NCBI RefSeq assembly: GCF_040227235.1
Contig: NZ_JBELNZ010000001.1
Coordinates: 806,001 to 870,000 of the forward strand
Direction: 5' to 3'
Length of the DNA stretch: 64,000 bases
Origin: Parafrigoribacterium_A soli
GTDB lineage: Bacteria > Actinomycetota > Actinomycetes > Actinomycetales > Microbacteriaceae
The position numbers were made by a program, and so were the translations under genes. Under the pieces are notes generated by a model. It had not been told where the DNA came from, did no database searches, and saw only the letters and a list, made by a program, of their open reading frames with translations. Shown here piece by piece: positions 1-9,309 of this stretch. The stretch's first letter is position 1. Every line of letters starts with the position of its first letter.

Positions 1-39
1 TGAACAGAATTGCCCGGTAAGCGTGCACTCCCCGGCGGA

Positions 40-894
40 TCAGCCCTTCAGTCCCGAGAACGTCATCGTCGCCACGAACTGCTTCTGTGCGAACAGGAAG
101 AACACGATGAGCGGCAGGGTCGCCACCACGTTTCCAGCCATCAGCTGCGCCCAGTCGGTGCGTCTCGTGCCCTGGAAATTGGCGAGGCCGAGCTGCAGCG
201 TGAAGGCGTGGTCGTTGTTGATGGCGATGAGCGGCCAGACCAGGTCGTTCCACGAGTTCAGCAGCGTGAAGATCGCCAGGGTGGCGAGCGCGGGCTTCGC
301 GAGCGGCAGGATGATGCGGAAGAACACCTGCAGGCGCGTGCAGCCGTCGATGAGCGCGGCTTCCTCGAGCTCCGCCGGCAGTGACAGGAAGAACTGCCGC
401 ATGAGGAAGATGCCGAACGCGGATGCCAGCCATGGCACGATCGCAGCCCCCAGGGTATCGATGAGCCCGATCCTCGCGAACACGATGTAGGTCGGGATCA
501 TGAGCAGCTGGGTCGGGATCATGATGGTGGCGAGCACCGCGAAGAAGCCGAAGTTGCGACCCGGGAACTTGAGCCGGGCGAAGCCGTAGCCCGCGAGTGA
601 GCAGAGCACCAGGTGCGAGACGATCGCGACGGTCGCGACGATCACCGTGTTGAGTAGCCAGAGCAGGATCTGCGACTCGTCGAACAGCTTCGCGTAGCCG
701 TCGAAGCTGAGGTACGACGGGATGAAGTGCGGCGGAAAGCGATTGATCTCCGACTTCGGGCTCACCGAGGTGAGGAACATCTGCACGAAGGGGATGGCGA
801 ACAGCACGGCGGCGGGTGCGAGCAGCAGGTGCCATCCGCTGAACGGCAGCCTGAACCGGCGGCGAGCGCGGGTGGGGTGCTCGAGGGTGGTCAT
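40..894 (-). CDS. Carbohydrate ABC transporter permease (MalG/UgpE type)
   Basis: Inner-membrane permease half of a binding-protein-dependent sugar importer (CUT1 family, BPD_transp_1). The 284-residue protein has six hydrophobic segments and the EAA loop (EEAALIDG, residues 177-184, followed by the LP pair near 196) that docks on the ATPase. The start is the ATG at 894, which overlaps the stop of the upstream permease as TGATG, so the two are translationally coupled. The frame stays open upstream but only as a shadow of the next gene. No ATPase gene is in the window; CUT1 systems in actinobacteria often share a remote MsiK-type ATPase (known of the family, inferred here). Confidence 0.9.
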   Translation of the reverse strand: MTTLEHPTRARRRFRLPFSGWHLLLAPAAVLFAIPFVQMFLTSVSPKSEINRFPPHFIPSYLSFDGYAKLFDESQILLWLLNTVIVATVAIVSHLVLCSLAGYGFARLKFPGRNFGFFAVLATIMIPTQLLMIPTYIVFARIGLIDTLGAAIVPWLASAFGIFLMRQFFLSLPAELEEAALIDGCTRLQVFFRIILPLAKPALATLAIFTLLNSWNDLVWPLIAINNDHAFTLQLGLANFQGTRRTDWAQLMAGNVVATLPLIVFFLFAQKQFVATMTFSGLKG

Positions 895-1856
895 CAGAAG
901 GCCTCGATCCTGGTGCGTCGCGAGTAGAGCACGACGCCGATGGTGATGAGCAGCGTGACCGCGAACAGCCCGTACGCCACGGCCGAGCCGTAGCCGAACT
1001 CGAGCTTCTGGAACGCGGTCTGCCAGAGGTAGTAGACGACGGTCTGGGTGGCGTTCAGCGGGCCACCTCTCGTGGTCGTGTAGACGAGGTCGAACAACTG
1101 GATCGCGCCGATCATCTGCCAGATGCCCACGAAGACGGTCACCGGCGCGAGCTGCGGCCAGACCACGCTCCAGAATGACTGCCAGCGATTGGCACCATCG
1201 ATGCGCGCGGCCTCGAGAAGCTCCACCGGCGTGTCCTGCAGCGCGGCGAGGTAGATCACGGTGGTGAAGGCCGCCTGCCCCCACAACGACATGATCGTGA
1301 TGACCACCATCGCCTGGGTCTGGTCTTCGAGCCAGCCCTGCTGCGGCAGACCGAGCACTCGCAGCACGTTGTTGACGAGGCCGAACTGCGGGTTGAACAG
1401 GTAGGTCGTGAGGATGCCGGTGACGGCGGCGGAGGCCACGAACGGCACGAAGATCGCCGTGCGGTAGAGGCCGATGAAGCGGATGCGGCGGTTGAGCGCC
1501 ACGGCCAGAAACAGTCCGAGCCCCACGGAGCTGGGCACGAACATCAGGACGTACAGCACCGTGTGCAGCAGCGCATCCTGGAGCTCGGTGTCGGTGACCA
1601 TCCCCTGGTAGTTGGCGAGCCCTACGTTCACGGCGGGGCTGAAGCCGTTCCACTTCTGAAGCGAAAGGAAGAATGCCCAGATCGCCGGAAAGATCGACAG
1701 GCCGAGCACGATGACGAGCGCCGGGATGACGAAGCCCCAGCCCTCGAGTCCCTCACGGAACTTGCGCCGACGTCGTGCGCCGCGCGCCGGCGACACCGGA
1801 GCAGGACGCTCCGATGCCACCGACGGGGCGGTGCGCTCCAGGGCTCGCGTCATCAC
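894..1856 (-). CDS. Carbohydrate ABC transporter permease (MalF/UgpA type)
   Basis: Second permease of the same CUT1 sugar importer, 320 residues. A basic cytoplasmic N-terminus (about residues 1-38, rich in Arg) precedes six membrane segments; the EAA motif (LLEAARIDG) lies at about 213-221. Its start overlaps the end of the binding-protein gene by four bases (ATGA at 1853-1856) and its own stop overlaps the next permease, which gives a three-gene operon in the order binding protein, MalF-like, MalG-like. The substrate cannot be read from the sequence. Confidence 0.9.
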   Translation of the reverse strand: MMTRALERTAPSVASERPAPVSPARGARRRRKFREGLEGWGFVIPALVIVLGLSIFPAIWAFFLSLQKWNGFSPAVNVGLANYQGMVTDTELQDALLHTVLYVLMFVPSSVGLGLFLAVALNRRIRFIGLYRTAIFVPFVASAAVTGILTTYLFNPQFGLVNNVLRVLGLPQQGWLEDQTQAMVVITIMSLWGQAAFTTVIYLAALQDTPVELLEAARIDGANRWQSFWSVVWPQLAPVTVFVGIWQMIGAIQLFDLVYTTTRGGPLNATQTVVYYLWQTAFQKLEFGYGSAVAYGLFAVTLLITIGVVLYSRRTRIEAF

Positions 1857-3175
1857 TTGTCTTTCAGCGCCTTGTCTGCCTTGGCCGCCGCTGTCTTCAG
1901 CGCATCATCCACGGTGCCCTTGCCCTGGAGCACCTGCGAGATGGCATCGCCGATCGCCGCAGAGAGACCGTTGTAGCCGGCGACCGTTGGCCTCGCGATC
2001 GTGGCGTTCTTGGAGTTCTGCGCCATGATCTCGAGCCCCGGGTTCTCGGCGACCTTCTTCTTGAAGGCCGGGCTGTCGACCTCGCTCGAACGCAGCGGCA
2101 GGTTGCCGTAGTCCACGTTGAACTGCTCGTCCTGGGCCGGGTCGGTGAGGAACTTCGCCCACTCGTACGCCCAGTGCGCGCGGTTCACGTCCTGGTGGTC
2201 GAACAGAGCCCAGATGTCGGGGCCCGAGACGGTGGTGTGCTTGCCGTTCGTGCCGGGCAGGATCGTCACACCGTACTTGGTCTTGCCCACGCCGAGGTCG
2301 TAGAGCTGCCACGGCCCGGAGGTGATCATGCCGATCGCGTTGCTCGTGAACAGCTGCCCGTACTTCGTGTCGGTCTGGTCGAGGTAGACGCTCTTGTCAT
2401 CGATCGCCATGTCGCGCAGGAAGGTCAGTGACTTCTTGCCCGCCTCGCTGTCGAACGCGGACTTGGTGCCATCCTCGGACAGGATGGAGCCGCCGTTCTG
2501 CCAGAGGTGCGGCCAGAACTGCCACGTGGTGTCTTCGCTGCCCGACACCGAGTATGCGTAGCCGTAGACCTTCTTGGCCGGGTCCGTGAGCTGCTTGGCC
2601 GCGGCGCGGAAGTCGTCCCAGGTCCAGTTGTCGGTCGGGTAGGCGACGCCGGCGTTGTCGAACACCGTCTTGTTGTACAGCAGCGAGATGTTGTCCACGA
2701 CGGCCGGGAAGCCAATCGTCTTCTTGCCCGTCGGGCGTGCGGTCTGCTGCGCCGCCTCGGTGAACTCCGACCACTTGACGCTCGGATCAGCGACCTTGTC
2801 GGTGATGTCGAGGGTGCGACCGGATGACTCGAGCTCGCTCGCCCAAGACCCGAAGGCGTAGGAGATGTCGGGGTAGTTGCCTCCGGCGAAGCTCGCGGAG
2901 AGTTTCTGCAGCAGGTCCTCGGTGGAGGAGGCACCCGGCGAGACGTTGAGCGACACGTTCGGGTGAAGCTTCTCGAACTTTGCCGCGAGCTTTTCAATGA
3001 GCTTCTCGGCTCCGGCGTCCTGGCCGGTCCACATCGTCAGTGAGACGTTGGCCTTGGTGTCGAGCTTGGTGGCACCCTGCTGGCCACCGCATCCGGCGAG
3101 CGCCGCGACGACCGCGACGCCCATGGCGATCGCTCCGGCCCGCACCGCCCAGCGTGTGTGGTTTCGAGTTCTCAT
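1853..3175 (-). CDS. Extracellular sugar-binding lipoprotein of ABC importer
   Basis: Family 1 extracellular solute-binding protein, 440 residues, first gene of the importer operon. It starts with a lipoprotein signal peptide: basic n-region, hydrophobic stretch and lipobox LAGC with the lipidated Cys at 29. The mature part has the usual sequence of this family (SLTMWTGQDAG near residue 44; Trp-rich central region DNWTWDDFRAAAKQL). It should capture a sugar or oligosaccharide outside the cell and deliver it to the two permeases. The neighbouring GH4 glycosidase and amidohydrolase suggest a glycoside or uronate-like substrate; this is inference. Confidence 0.92.
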   Translation of the reverse strand: MRTRNHTRWAVRAGAIAMGVAVVAALAGCGGQQGATKLDTKANVSLTMWTGQDAGAEKLIEKLAAKFEKLHPNVSLNVSPGASSTEDLLQKLSASFAGGNYPDISYAFGSWASELESSGRTLDITDKVADPSVKWSEFTEAAQQTARPTGKKTIGFPAVVDNISLLYNKTVFDNAGVAYPTDNWTWDDFRAAAKQLTDPAKKVYGYAYSVSGSEDTTWQFWPHLWQNGGSILSEDGTKSAFDSEAGKKSLTFLRDMAIDDKSVYLDQTDTKYGQLFTSNAIGMITSGPWQLYDLGVGKTKYGVTILPGTNGKHTTVSGPDIWALFDHQDVNRAHWAYEWAKFLTDPAQDEQFNVDYGNLPLRSSEVDSPAFKKKVAENPGLEIMAQNSKNATIARPTVAGYNGLSAAIGDAISQVLQGKGTVDDALKTAAAKADKALKDK

Positions 3176-3348
3176 TCTGATCTCCTCTTTGATGATCGCG
3201 GTGGTGCTGCCTGGGCCTTCGCTCCGATGCAGGATGGACCTGTTCCGGGCCGCGTCTCCTGTCGGTGTGTGCCATAGTCTCTTAGAGAGTGATCATCTGA
3301 CAAGAAAACTGCGGATAACGCTCATTCTGTTTGACCACTAGCGCGAGG
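3176..3348. promoter_or_regulatory. Divergent promoter region of sugar ABC operon and amidohydrolase
   Basis: About 170 bases between the binding-protein gene (minus) and the amidohydrolase (plus). The binding-protein gene has a purine-rich GAGGAGATC-type ribosome site just before its ATG. A TGATCATCT word at 3290-3298 also occurs, on the other strand, in the gap between the GH4 gene and the DeoR gene (5856-5864, TGATCATTT), so it may be part of a shared operator. Promoter boxes could not be assigned with confidence. Confidence 0.4.
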
Positions 3349-4422
3349 ATGCCCGTGACAACACCGGATTGGCACAGCCTTCGCCGTCTACCGCTGGTCG
3401 AGTGGGCGCCGAAATCACAGCTGCGACTGCCCGCAACGGACGTGCCGCGGGGGCAGGTGCCGTGCATCGACGTGCACAACCACCTGGGCCGCTGGTTGAG
3501 CAACGGCGAGTGGATGATCGACGACGTGCCTGCGCTACTGACCATGATGGATGAGCACGGCGTCGAGGCGATCGTGAACCTCGACGGCATGTGGGGCGAC
3601 GAGGTCAGCGCGAACACCGAGCGCTACGACCGCGCGCATCCCGGCCGCTTCTACACGTTCTGCCAGCTCGACTGGGCGCGCATCACCGAGCCGGATGGCG
3701 TGGCCGTGTTGAGAGCGTCGCTGGATGACAGCGCGGCGCGCGGCGCCAGGGGGCTCAAGGTGTGGAAGAACCTGGGACTGACCATTCGTGACGACGACGG
3801 CCACGTCATCCTGCCCGATGACCCGCGAGTGATCGACGTCATAGCCCACGCGGGGGAACTCGGTCTGCCGGTGCTCATCCACACCGCCGATCCCAAGGCC
3901 TTCTTCGACCCGCTCGACGCACACAACGAGCGCCTCGATGAGCTGCTGCAGGAGCGGGACTGGTGGTTCGGCGACCGCGAGCGCCATCCGAGCTTCGAGC
4001 GCCTGATGCACGCGCTGCGCGCACTCGTGCTCGCCTGCCCAGGCACGCGCTTCGTCGGAGCGCACGCGGGCTGCGCGGCCGAAGACCTCGATCTCGTCGA
4101 GGCGCTGCTCGCCGATGCGCCGAACTTCGCCATCGACATCGCCGGCCGCATGGCGGAACTCGGTCGCCAGCCGCGCCGCTTCGCCGCGCTCGTCGGCCGC
4201 TTCCCCGACCGCGTGCTCTTCGGCACGGACATCTACCCGGCGACGGGCGAGCAGTACGCGCTGCACTATCGCTTTCTGGAGACCGCGGATGAGGCGTTCG
4301 ACTACGCGCCGGACGACACGATCCCGCCGCAGGGCCGGTGGACGGTATCAGGACTCGACCTCGACCCGTCCCTCCTGCCCGCGCTCTACCGCGGCAACGC
4401 CGAGCGGTTCCTCGGGCTGTAG
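3349..4422 (+). CDS. Amidohydrolase family protein (Amidohydro_2)
   Basis: TIM-barrel metal-dependent hydrolase of the amidohydrolase-2 type (relatives include ACMSD-like decarboxylases and lactone hydrolases). The N-terminal metal motif is seen as VHNHLG near residue 43, the third His in HTADPKAF near the middle, another in GAHAGC, and the late catalytic Asp in FGTDIY. About 357 residues. The start is uncertain: TTG at 3331, ATG at 3349 and GTG at 3355 are in frame, and only the GTG has a spaced ribosome site (GAGG at 3345-3348). It lies between the sugar importer and a convergent GH4 gene, so it probably acts on a sugar-derived compound; the substrate is unknown. Confidence 0.8.
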   Translation: MPVTTPDWHSLRRLPLVEWAPKSQLRLPATDVPRGQVPCIDVHNHLGRWLSNGEWMIDDVPALLTMMDEHGVEAIVNLDGMWGDEVSANTERYDRAHPGRFYTFCQLDWARITEPDGVAVLRASLDDSAARGARGLKVWKNLGLTIRDDDGHVILPDDPRVIDVIAHAGELGLPVLIHTADPKAFFDPLDAHNERLDELLQERDWWFGDRERHPSFERLMHALRALVLACPGTRFVGAHAGCAAEDLDLVEALLADAPNFAIDIAGRMAELGRQPRRFAALVGRFPDRVLFGTDIYPATGEQYALHYRFLETADEAFDYAPDDTIPPQGRWTVSGLDLDPSLLPALYRGNAERFLGL

Positions 4423-4444
4423 CTCCGCTGGCCCGTCACGCTCG

Positions 4445-4457
4445 CTGAGCCTGTCGA
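4445..4457 (+). repeat. CTGAGCCTGTCGA repeat half-site
   Basis: One half-copy of a short repeat that recurs in this window at 10176-10219, 11806-11818 and 63257-63292. Here it stands alone in the 58-base gap between two convergent genes. I recall this word as common in intergenic DNA of Microbacteriaceae; copies in the window are visible directly. Confidence 0.6.
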
Positions 4458-4480
4458 GGCGGAGAACCGCTCCGGCAGCT

Positions 4481-5797
4481 CTAGGGCAGCGCCAGCTCCA
4501 CTCGACCGCCCAGGCCGACCGGAAGCACATTGGCGTGTGCGACGGTGAGCTCGTCGCAGAGCGCCCAGATCTGCTCGGGCGTGAGGCTCGAGTTCGCGTT
4601 CGGATCGGCGAGCAACGCCTGACGCACGAGCGCCGGATTGCCCGTGCGGGCCGCCTCGATCGTCAACTCCGCAACGGAAAGGTAGCTGCGGTTGAGCGCG
4701 GCACCCTGTGGTGGGATCGAGCCAACCTTCTGCGGCGTGAAGCCCGAGGCGTTCACGATCGACGGCACCTCGACGACCGCGCCCTGCGGCAGGTTGTCGA
4801 TGAGGCCGCGGTTGACCACGTTGGCGTGGATGATCCGCTCGGTGTCGGTCAGCATCGAATGGATGAACTGGGGCGCGTACTCCGAGGCACCCTCCTCCAG
4901 CTCGAGTGGCTCTCCGCTCGCGAGCGCCGCCTTGGCGTGTTCGAACTCCGCGACGTTCTCCTCGCTGATGCCGACGTACTCGAGCGGCCGCAGCCGGAAC
5001 TTCTCGATCTGCTCGTCGGAGCGCAGGAACCACGAGAGGTACTCGGAGGAGTGCTCGCTCGTCTCGGTCGGGTAGAAGCCGATGCGGCGGAAGATCTCCA
5101 CGCGCACGCGGCGCAGGAGTTCCGGGTCGCTGTCGATCTTCGCGCGCAGCAGCGGATACAGGTCCTCGCCTTCGCGGGACCATTCCGTGAGCCAGGACTG
5201 GTGGTTCACGCCGGCGGCGCGGTAGTGCGTGCCCTCGAGCGGCACTCCGATCAGCTCGCACAGGTCATGCACGGTCCAGTACACGCTGTGGCAGAGACCG
5301 ACCGTCTTGATCTCCGGTGCGACCACCGACATCCACCAGACGTTCATCGCCATCGGGTTTGTGTAGTTGAGGAACCAGGCGTCGGGACACAGCTCGCGCA
5401 TGTCGCGTGCGATCGCGGAGAGCACCGGGAAGGTGCGCAGGCCGCGGAACACTCCCCCGACGCCGGTGGTGTCGCCGATCGTCTGTCGCAGGCCGTGTTT
5501 GGCCGGCAATTCGAGGTCGACCTTCGTCGCGGCGATTCCGCCGACCTGGATCATGTTGATCACGAAGTCCGCGCCGTCGAGAGCCTCACGGCGATCGAGG
5601 GTCGGGACGACGTCGAGCGACCTGCCGAGGCGCTCGGCTACCTGCGCCGCCGTGCCCGCTGCGACATCCAGCCGCTCCTGGTCGATGTCGTGCAGTGCGA
5701 GCGTGAGCGTTGGGAGATCGTCATAACGCAGGAGGTCGGCGATGAGCTGGCGCGTGAAGACGACGCTGCCCGCGCCGAGGAATACAAGCTTGGTCAT
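4481..5797 (-). CDS. Glycoside hydrolase family 4 protein (alpha-galactosidase/glucosidase type)
   Basis: NAD- and Mn-dependent glycosidase that cleaves by a transient oxidation-elimination route. 438 residues from the ATG at 5797. Seen in order: dinucleotide-binding GAGSV at 8-12, acidic residue near 36-40, NYTNP at 144-148, the metal-binding Cys-His pair at 169-170 (CHS) and GVNH at 196-199. The reading frame extends 27 codons upstream with two more in-frame ATGs, but the family starts directly at the GAGS Rossmann strand. It is convergent to the amidohydrolase and divergent from the DeoR regulator, which probably controls it. The sugar specificity (alpha-galactoside, alpha-glucoside or glucuronide) cannot be assigned. 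Confidence 0.88.
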   Translation of the reverse strand: MTKLVFLGAGSVVFTRQLIADLLRYDDLPTLTLALHDIDQERLDVAAGTAAQVAERLGRSLDVVPTLDRREALDGADFVINMIQVGGIAATKVDLELPAKHGLRQTIGDTTGVGGVFRGLRTFPVLSAIARDMRELCPDAWFLNYTNPMAMNVWWMSVVAPEIKTVGLCHSVYWTVHDLCELIGVPLEGTHYRAAGVNHQSWLTEWSREGEDLYPLLRAKIDSDPELLRRVRVEIFRRIGFYPTETSEHSSEYLSWFLRSDEQIEKFRLRPLEYVGISEENVAEFEHAKAALASGEPLELEEGASEYAPQFIHSMLTDTERIIHANVVNRGLIDNLPQGAVVEVPSIVNASGFTPQKVGSIPPQGAALNRSYLSVAELTIEAARTGNPALVRQALLADPNANSSLTPEQIWALCDELTVAHANVLPVGLGGRVELALP

Positions 5798-5897
5798 GAC
5801 TCGATCTTGGGTTGCACTGTTCATTCCGCGCAACATTCTGAGCGAAATGCCCCTAAAATGATCAGACTCGATGCTCACTTAGCCGGAGGAGGCTTTC

Positions 5898-6725
5898 ATG
5901 GAGGCGGATGGCCAGTTGCGACCGGCGGCTTCGGGCAAGCGTTCCCGTCGCATGATCCAGATTCTCGACCTCCTGTCGGTGCACGAATCGGTCTCGCTCG
6001 CCGAATTCGCGGATGCGCTGGGCGTCTCCCCCGCGACCGTGCGACGGGACCTCGCCGACCTCGATTACCAGCGGCTGCTGCGTCGCACCCACGGCGGCGC
6101 CACGGTGATGGACTCCCGCGCGGAACTGCCCGTCGCGCTCCGCGACACTCAATTCCTCGAGGCCAAGCGGCTCATCGCCCGACAGACGGCGCTGCTCATC
6201 CCGCCGGAGCGGCACGCGGTCGCTCTCAGCGGCGGCTCCACGACAGCGCAGGTGGCGCGCGCCCTGTCGAACCACCGCGACCTCACCATCATCACGAATT
6301 CGCTGACCATCGCGGGCCTCGTCACGACCTATCCGCAGTTGAAGGTCATCATGACCGGCGGCTCGCTGCGTTCGCAGTCGCTCGAGCTGGTGGGGATTCT
6401 CGCCGAGAACACGTTCAACGCGATCAATGTGGGCACGGCCATCCTGGGCACCGATGGCATCACCGCCGGCGGCGGGGTCACGACCCACGACGACACCGAG
6501 GCGCGCACCAATCACGCGATGGTCACGCACGCGCAGCGCACCGTGGTGGTCGCGGATGGAACCAAGATCGGCAGGCTCGCGATGGCGAAGGTCACCGACA
6601 TCGATCAGGTCGATGCGCTCGTCACCGACGACACGGCAGACCCCGAGGCGCTGGCAGAGATCGAACAGGCAGGCGTCACCGTGCACGTCGTCTCGGCCTC
6701 GTCGCGCGCGGCAGCGGCGCGCTGA
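5898..6725 (+). CDS. DeoR/GlpR-family transcriptional regulator
   Basis: Sugar-phosphate-responsive repressor, 275 residues. N-terminal winged helix at about 16-65 (LSVHESVSLAEFADALGVS, then VRRDLADL and the THGGA wing), C-terminal DeoR sensor domain with the GGSTT phosphate loop near residue 112 and GTDGI near 193. The start is well set: GGAGGAGG at 5885-5892 lies five bases before ATG 5898. It faces the GH4 gene across a short promoter region and is the obvious local regulator of the sugar locus (inference from position). Confidence 0.9.
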   Translation: MEADGQLRPAASGKRSRRMIQILDLLSVHESVSLAEFADALGVSPATVRRDLADLDYQRLLRRTHGGATVMDSRAELPVALRDTQFLEAKRLIARQTALLIPPERHAVALSGGSTTAQVARALSNHRDLTIITNSLTIAGLVTTYPQLKVIMTGGSLRSQSLELVGILAENTFNAINVGTAILGTDGITAGGGVTTHDDTEARTNHAMVTHAQRTVVVADGTKIGRLAMAKVTDIDQVDALVTDDTADPEALAEIEQAGVTVHVVSASSRAAAAR

Positions 6726-6734
6726 CCCGCAAGG

Positions 6735-7952
6735 TCACCGCCCGGCGCGAGCCGCCCGCTGGCTGATCATCCGATTGGTCACCAGGATCAGCAGGATCCC
6801 GACGATCGTCACGGCCACATCGACGAACGGCAGCACGCCGATGCCGTAGCCATCGAGCAGCAGACCGCCGATGAACGCGCCGCCACCGATGCCGATGTTG
6901 AACGAGGTTGTGAAGTACGCCGACGACACGTCGCGAAGTCGGGCGGATGCCGTGTGCAGTATCCGGGTCTGCAGCAGTGCAGGGGTTCCACCGAACGCCG
7001 CGCCCCAGACCACGAGCACCACGACGACCAGCCAGCTGACCCGCGGGAAGGTGCCGATGAGCAGCACCGCGGCCGCCACGAGAACGAAGGCTCCCACGAG
7101 ACTCGCCCGCGGATACTTGCCGCCGATGACGCCCACGAGAAAGAGCCCGACGGCGCCGGCGATGCCGTAGGCCAGCAGGAGCAGCGCCACCGATTCGCTC
7201 GCGAAGTGGGCGGCCGAGGTGAAGAACGGCACGATGTAGGTGTAGAAGAGGTTCTGGCCGGTCATCAGCACCGTCGTAATGACGCAGATCACGGCGATGC
7301 CGAAGAGCGAGGGGTCGCGGCGCATCGGCACGGCGATCTCGCCGGTCTTCAGGTCTTCGATGTGATTGACCCTGGGCAGGAATCGCAGCACGAGCACGGT
7401 GAGCACGAGGATCGTGACGCCCATGGTGGTGAAGGCCAGACGCCAGCCGAGCAGGTGCCCGAGTGCCGTTCCGACGGGCACACCGAGGATGAACGCGAGC
7501 GTCGCCCCGGCGCCCGTCACGGCAACCGCTCGCGCGAGTTGCGGCTTCGGCACGAGGTGCGCGGCGTAGGCGCCGACGACCGCCCAGAACAGGCCGTGGG
7601 CGAGCCCACCGAGCACTCGCGACAGCACCATGACCCAGTAGTTCGGCGCGATCGCACCGAGGAAGTTGGTGGCGGCGAAGCCGATCAGCACGATGAGCAC
7701 GAGGTTCTTTCGCCCGAAGCGATGCGTGAGGCTCGTGAGCGGTGCGGCGCTGAGCACCACCGTGCCGGCGAACACGGTGACGAGCAGCCCGATCTGGGAC
7801 TGCGAGACCTTGAGGCCCTCGGCCATCTGCGGCAGGAGGCCGGTGGGCAGCACCTCGCTCGTGACCGATACGAAGATGGCTCCGGCGAGGATGATGAGAG
7901 CGAGCCAGGGGAAGGCGGGCGCCGCAGCAGGCCTGGTTTCAGACGCGTCCAT
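6735..7952 (-). CDS. MFS transporter, DHA1 (arabinose/drug efflux) family
   Basis: Twelve-segment major facilitator protein of 405 residues. It has the loop 2-3 motif (HRFGRKNLV), motif C-like LGVPVGTALGHLLGWR in segment 5, and a short cytoplasmic N-terminus. The closest named relatives from memory are AraJ/YdhP-type efflux proteins annotated as exporting sugars, purines or drugs. It is convergent with the DeoR regulator (10-base gap) and is probably an independent unit. No good ribosome site precedes ATG 7952, so the start is only probable. Confidence 0.85.
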   Translation of the reverse strand: MDASETRPAAAPAFPWLALIILAGAIFVSVTSEVLPTGLLPQMAEGLKVSQSQIGLLVTVFAGTVVLSAAPLTSLTHRFGRKNLVLIVLIGFAATNFLGAIAPNYWVMVLSRVLGGLAHGLFWAVVGAYAAHLVPKPQLARAVAVTGAGATLAFILGVPVGTALGHLLGWRLAFTTMGVTILVLTVLVLRFLPRVNHIEDLKTGEIAVPMRRDPSLFGIAVICVITTVLMTGQNLFYTYIVPFFTSAAHFASESVALLLLAYGIAGAVGLFLVGVIGGKYPRASLVGAFVLVAAAVLLIGTFPRVSWLVVVVLVVWGAAFGGTPALLQTRILHTASARLRDVSSAYFTTSFNIGIGGGAFIGGLLLDGYGIGVLPFVDVAVTIVGILLILVTNRMISQRAARAGR

Positions 7953-8070
7953 AGGACGAGATTCCGTTCGAGGAGGATGTGGTGCGTGCGCCGACCGCGG
8001 GATGACGCGGCGTCTGCGTCATCCCCTCAAGAATACCGGCAGTCTGGCCCGGGCATGCCACGATGGTCGG

Positions 8071-9291
8071 ATGAGGACACCGGGGTTCACTCGCGACCTG
8101 CTCCGCCCCGCCGGTGGCGACGAGGCGCACCGCGTGACGTTCGTCGAGCTGTTCTTCGACCTGGTCTTCGTCTTCGCCGTCACCCAGATCTCGCATCACC
8201 TGATCGCCAGCCCGTCCCTCCTCGGGCTGGTACAGACGATCATGCTCACGATGGCCATCTGGTGGGTGTGGGTCGACACGGCCTGGGTGACCAACTGGCT
8301 GAACCCCGAGCAGCCTCGCGTGCGCGCGCTACTCATCGTCCTGATGCTCGGTGCCCTGCTGATGAGCAGCGCGATCCCCGAGGCCTTCGCCTACAAGGGC
8401 GTGCAGTTCACAGTGAGCCTGGTCGCCATCCAGCTCGCCCGCGGCGTCTTCACCGTGCTGGCGTTCGCGCGGCATCGGGCCGACAACGCCATGAACTTTG
8501 CCCGCATCACCGCCTGGGCCGCGGCATCCGGAGTGTTCTGGATCGTGGGCGGCTTCGCGCAGCCTGAGGCGCGGCTGTGGTTGTGGCTGATCGCTCTCGC
8601 TATCGATTTCAGCGGGCCGGTCGCCCGCTTCTATGTCCCGGGATTCGCGGCGAGTGAGACCCGCACCTGGAACGTGTCGGGCGAGCACATGGCCGAGCGC
8701 GTGAGCCTGTTCGCGATCATCGCTCTCGGCGAATCCATCGTGGTGACCGGCGCGACCTTCGGCCAGCTGCCGCTCAGCTGGCAGAGCCTCCTCGCCTTCC
8801 TCGCCGCGTTCGCGGGCACCGTGCTCATGTGGCTGATCTACTTCAACCACGCCCAGCGAAGCGGCACGGAGCACATCGTGCGATCCTCGGATGCCGGGGC
8901 GGTAGCGAGGGTGGCGTACACCTACATTCCGGTGGTACTGGTGATCGGAATCGTGCTCGCGGCCGTCGGTGATGCCCTCGTTCTCGAGTCGCCATCCGGT
9001 CGGGTGGCCGCCTGGGCCGCGCTCGTCATCGCGGGTTCCGCGGTGCTCTACATCGCGGCGAACGTGCTCTTCGTGCGCTCGATCGGCGGGCCGTGGCTCG
9101 CCGGGCACCTCAGCGCGATCGTGGTGCTGCTGCTTCTCGCGCTGCTCGCGCTGTTCACGCCCGCGCTGAGTGCGCTCGCCCTCAGCTGGCTCAGCAACGT
9201 CGTGCTCCTGCTGGTCGTGATCGCCGACGAGTTGCTGTTCCGGCGCAAGCGACACCGCTCCACGGCGGTCGAGGCGATGTCGACGGACTGA
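8071..9291 (+). CDS. Low-temperature-requirement A (LtrA) family membrane protein
   Basis: Polytopic membrane protein, 406 residues from ATG 8071, with about ten hydrophobic segments. The LtrA signature is clear: VTFVELFFDLVFVFAVTQIS near residues 20-40 and GEHMAERVSLFAIIALGES around 205-225. The family is named for a Listeria locus needed at low temperature; its biochemical role is unknown. The gene lies 18 bases upstream of purU and may be co-transcribed with it. Confidence 0.85.
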   Translation: MRTPGFTRDLLRPAGGDEAHRVTFVELFFDLVFVFAVTQISHHLIASPSLLGLVQTIMLTMAIWWVWVDTAWVTNWLNPEQPRVRALLIVLMLGALLMSSAIPEAFAYKGVQFTVSLVAIQLARGVFTVLAFARHRADNAMNFARITAWAAASGVFWIVGGFAQPEARLWLWLIALAIDFSGPVARFYVPGFAASETRTWNVSGEHMAERVSLFAIIALGESIVVTGATFGQLPLSWQSLLAFLAAFAGTVLMWLIYFNHAQRSGTEHIVRSSDAGAVARVAYTYIPVVLVIGIVLAAVGDALVLESPSGRVAAWAALVIAGSAVLYIAANVLFVRSIGGPWLAGHLSAIVVLLLLALLALFTPALSALALSWLSNVVLLLVVIADELLFRRKRHRSTAVEAMSTD

Positions 9292-9309
9292 AGCCAATAC
9301 GGTAGGCGC

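Noticed and set aside
4115..6766. Open frame of 883 codons on the plus strand
   Set aside because: It runs antisense through the GH4 gene and across the starts of two supported genes; the translation is Arg-rich with no domain, as expected for a shadow frame in GC-rich DNA.
6954..8567. Open frame of 537 codons on the plus strand
   Set aside because: Antisense to the DHA1 transporter and out of frame with the LtrA-like gene; charged low-complexity translation.
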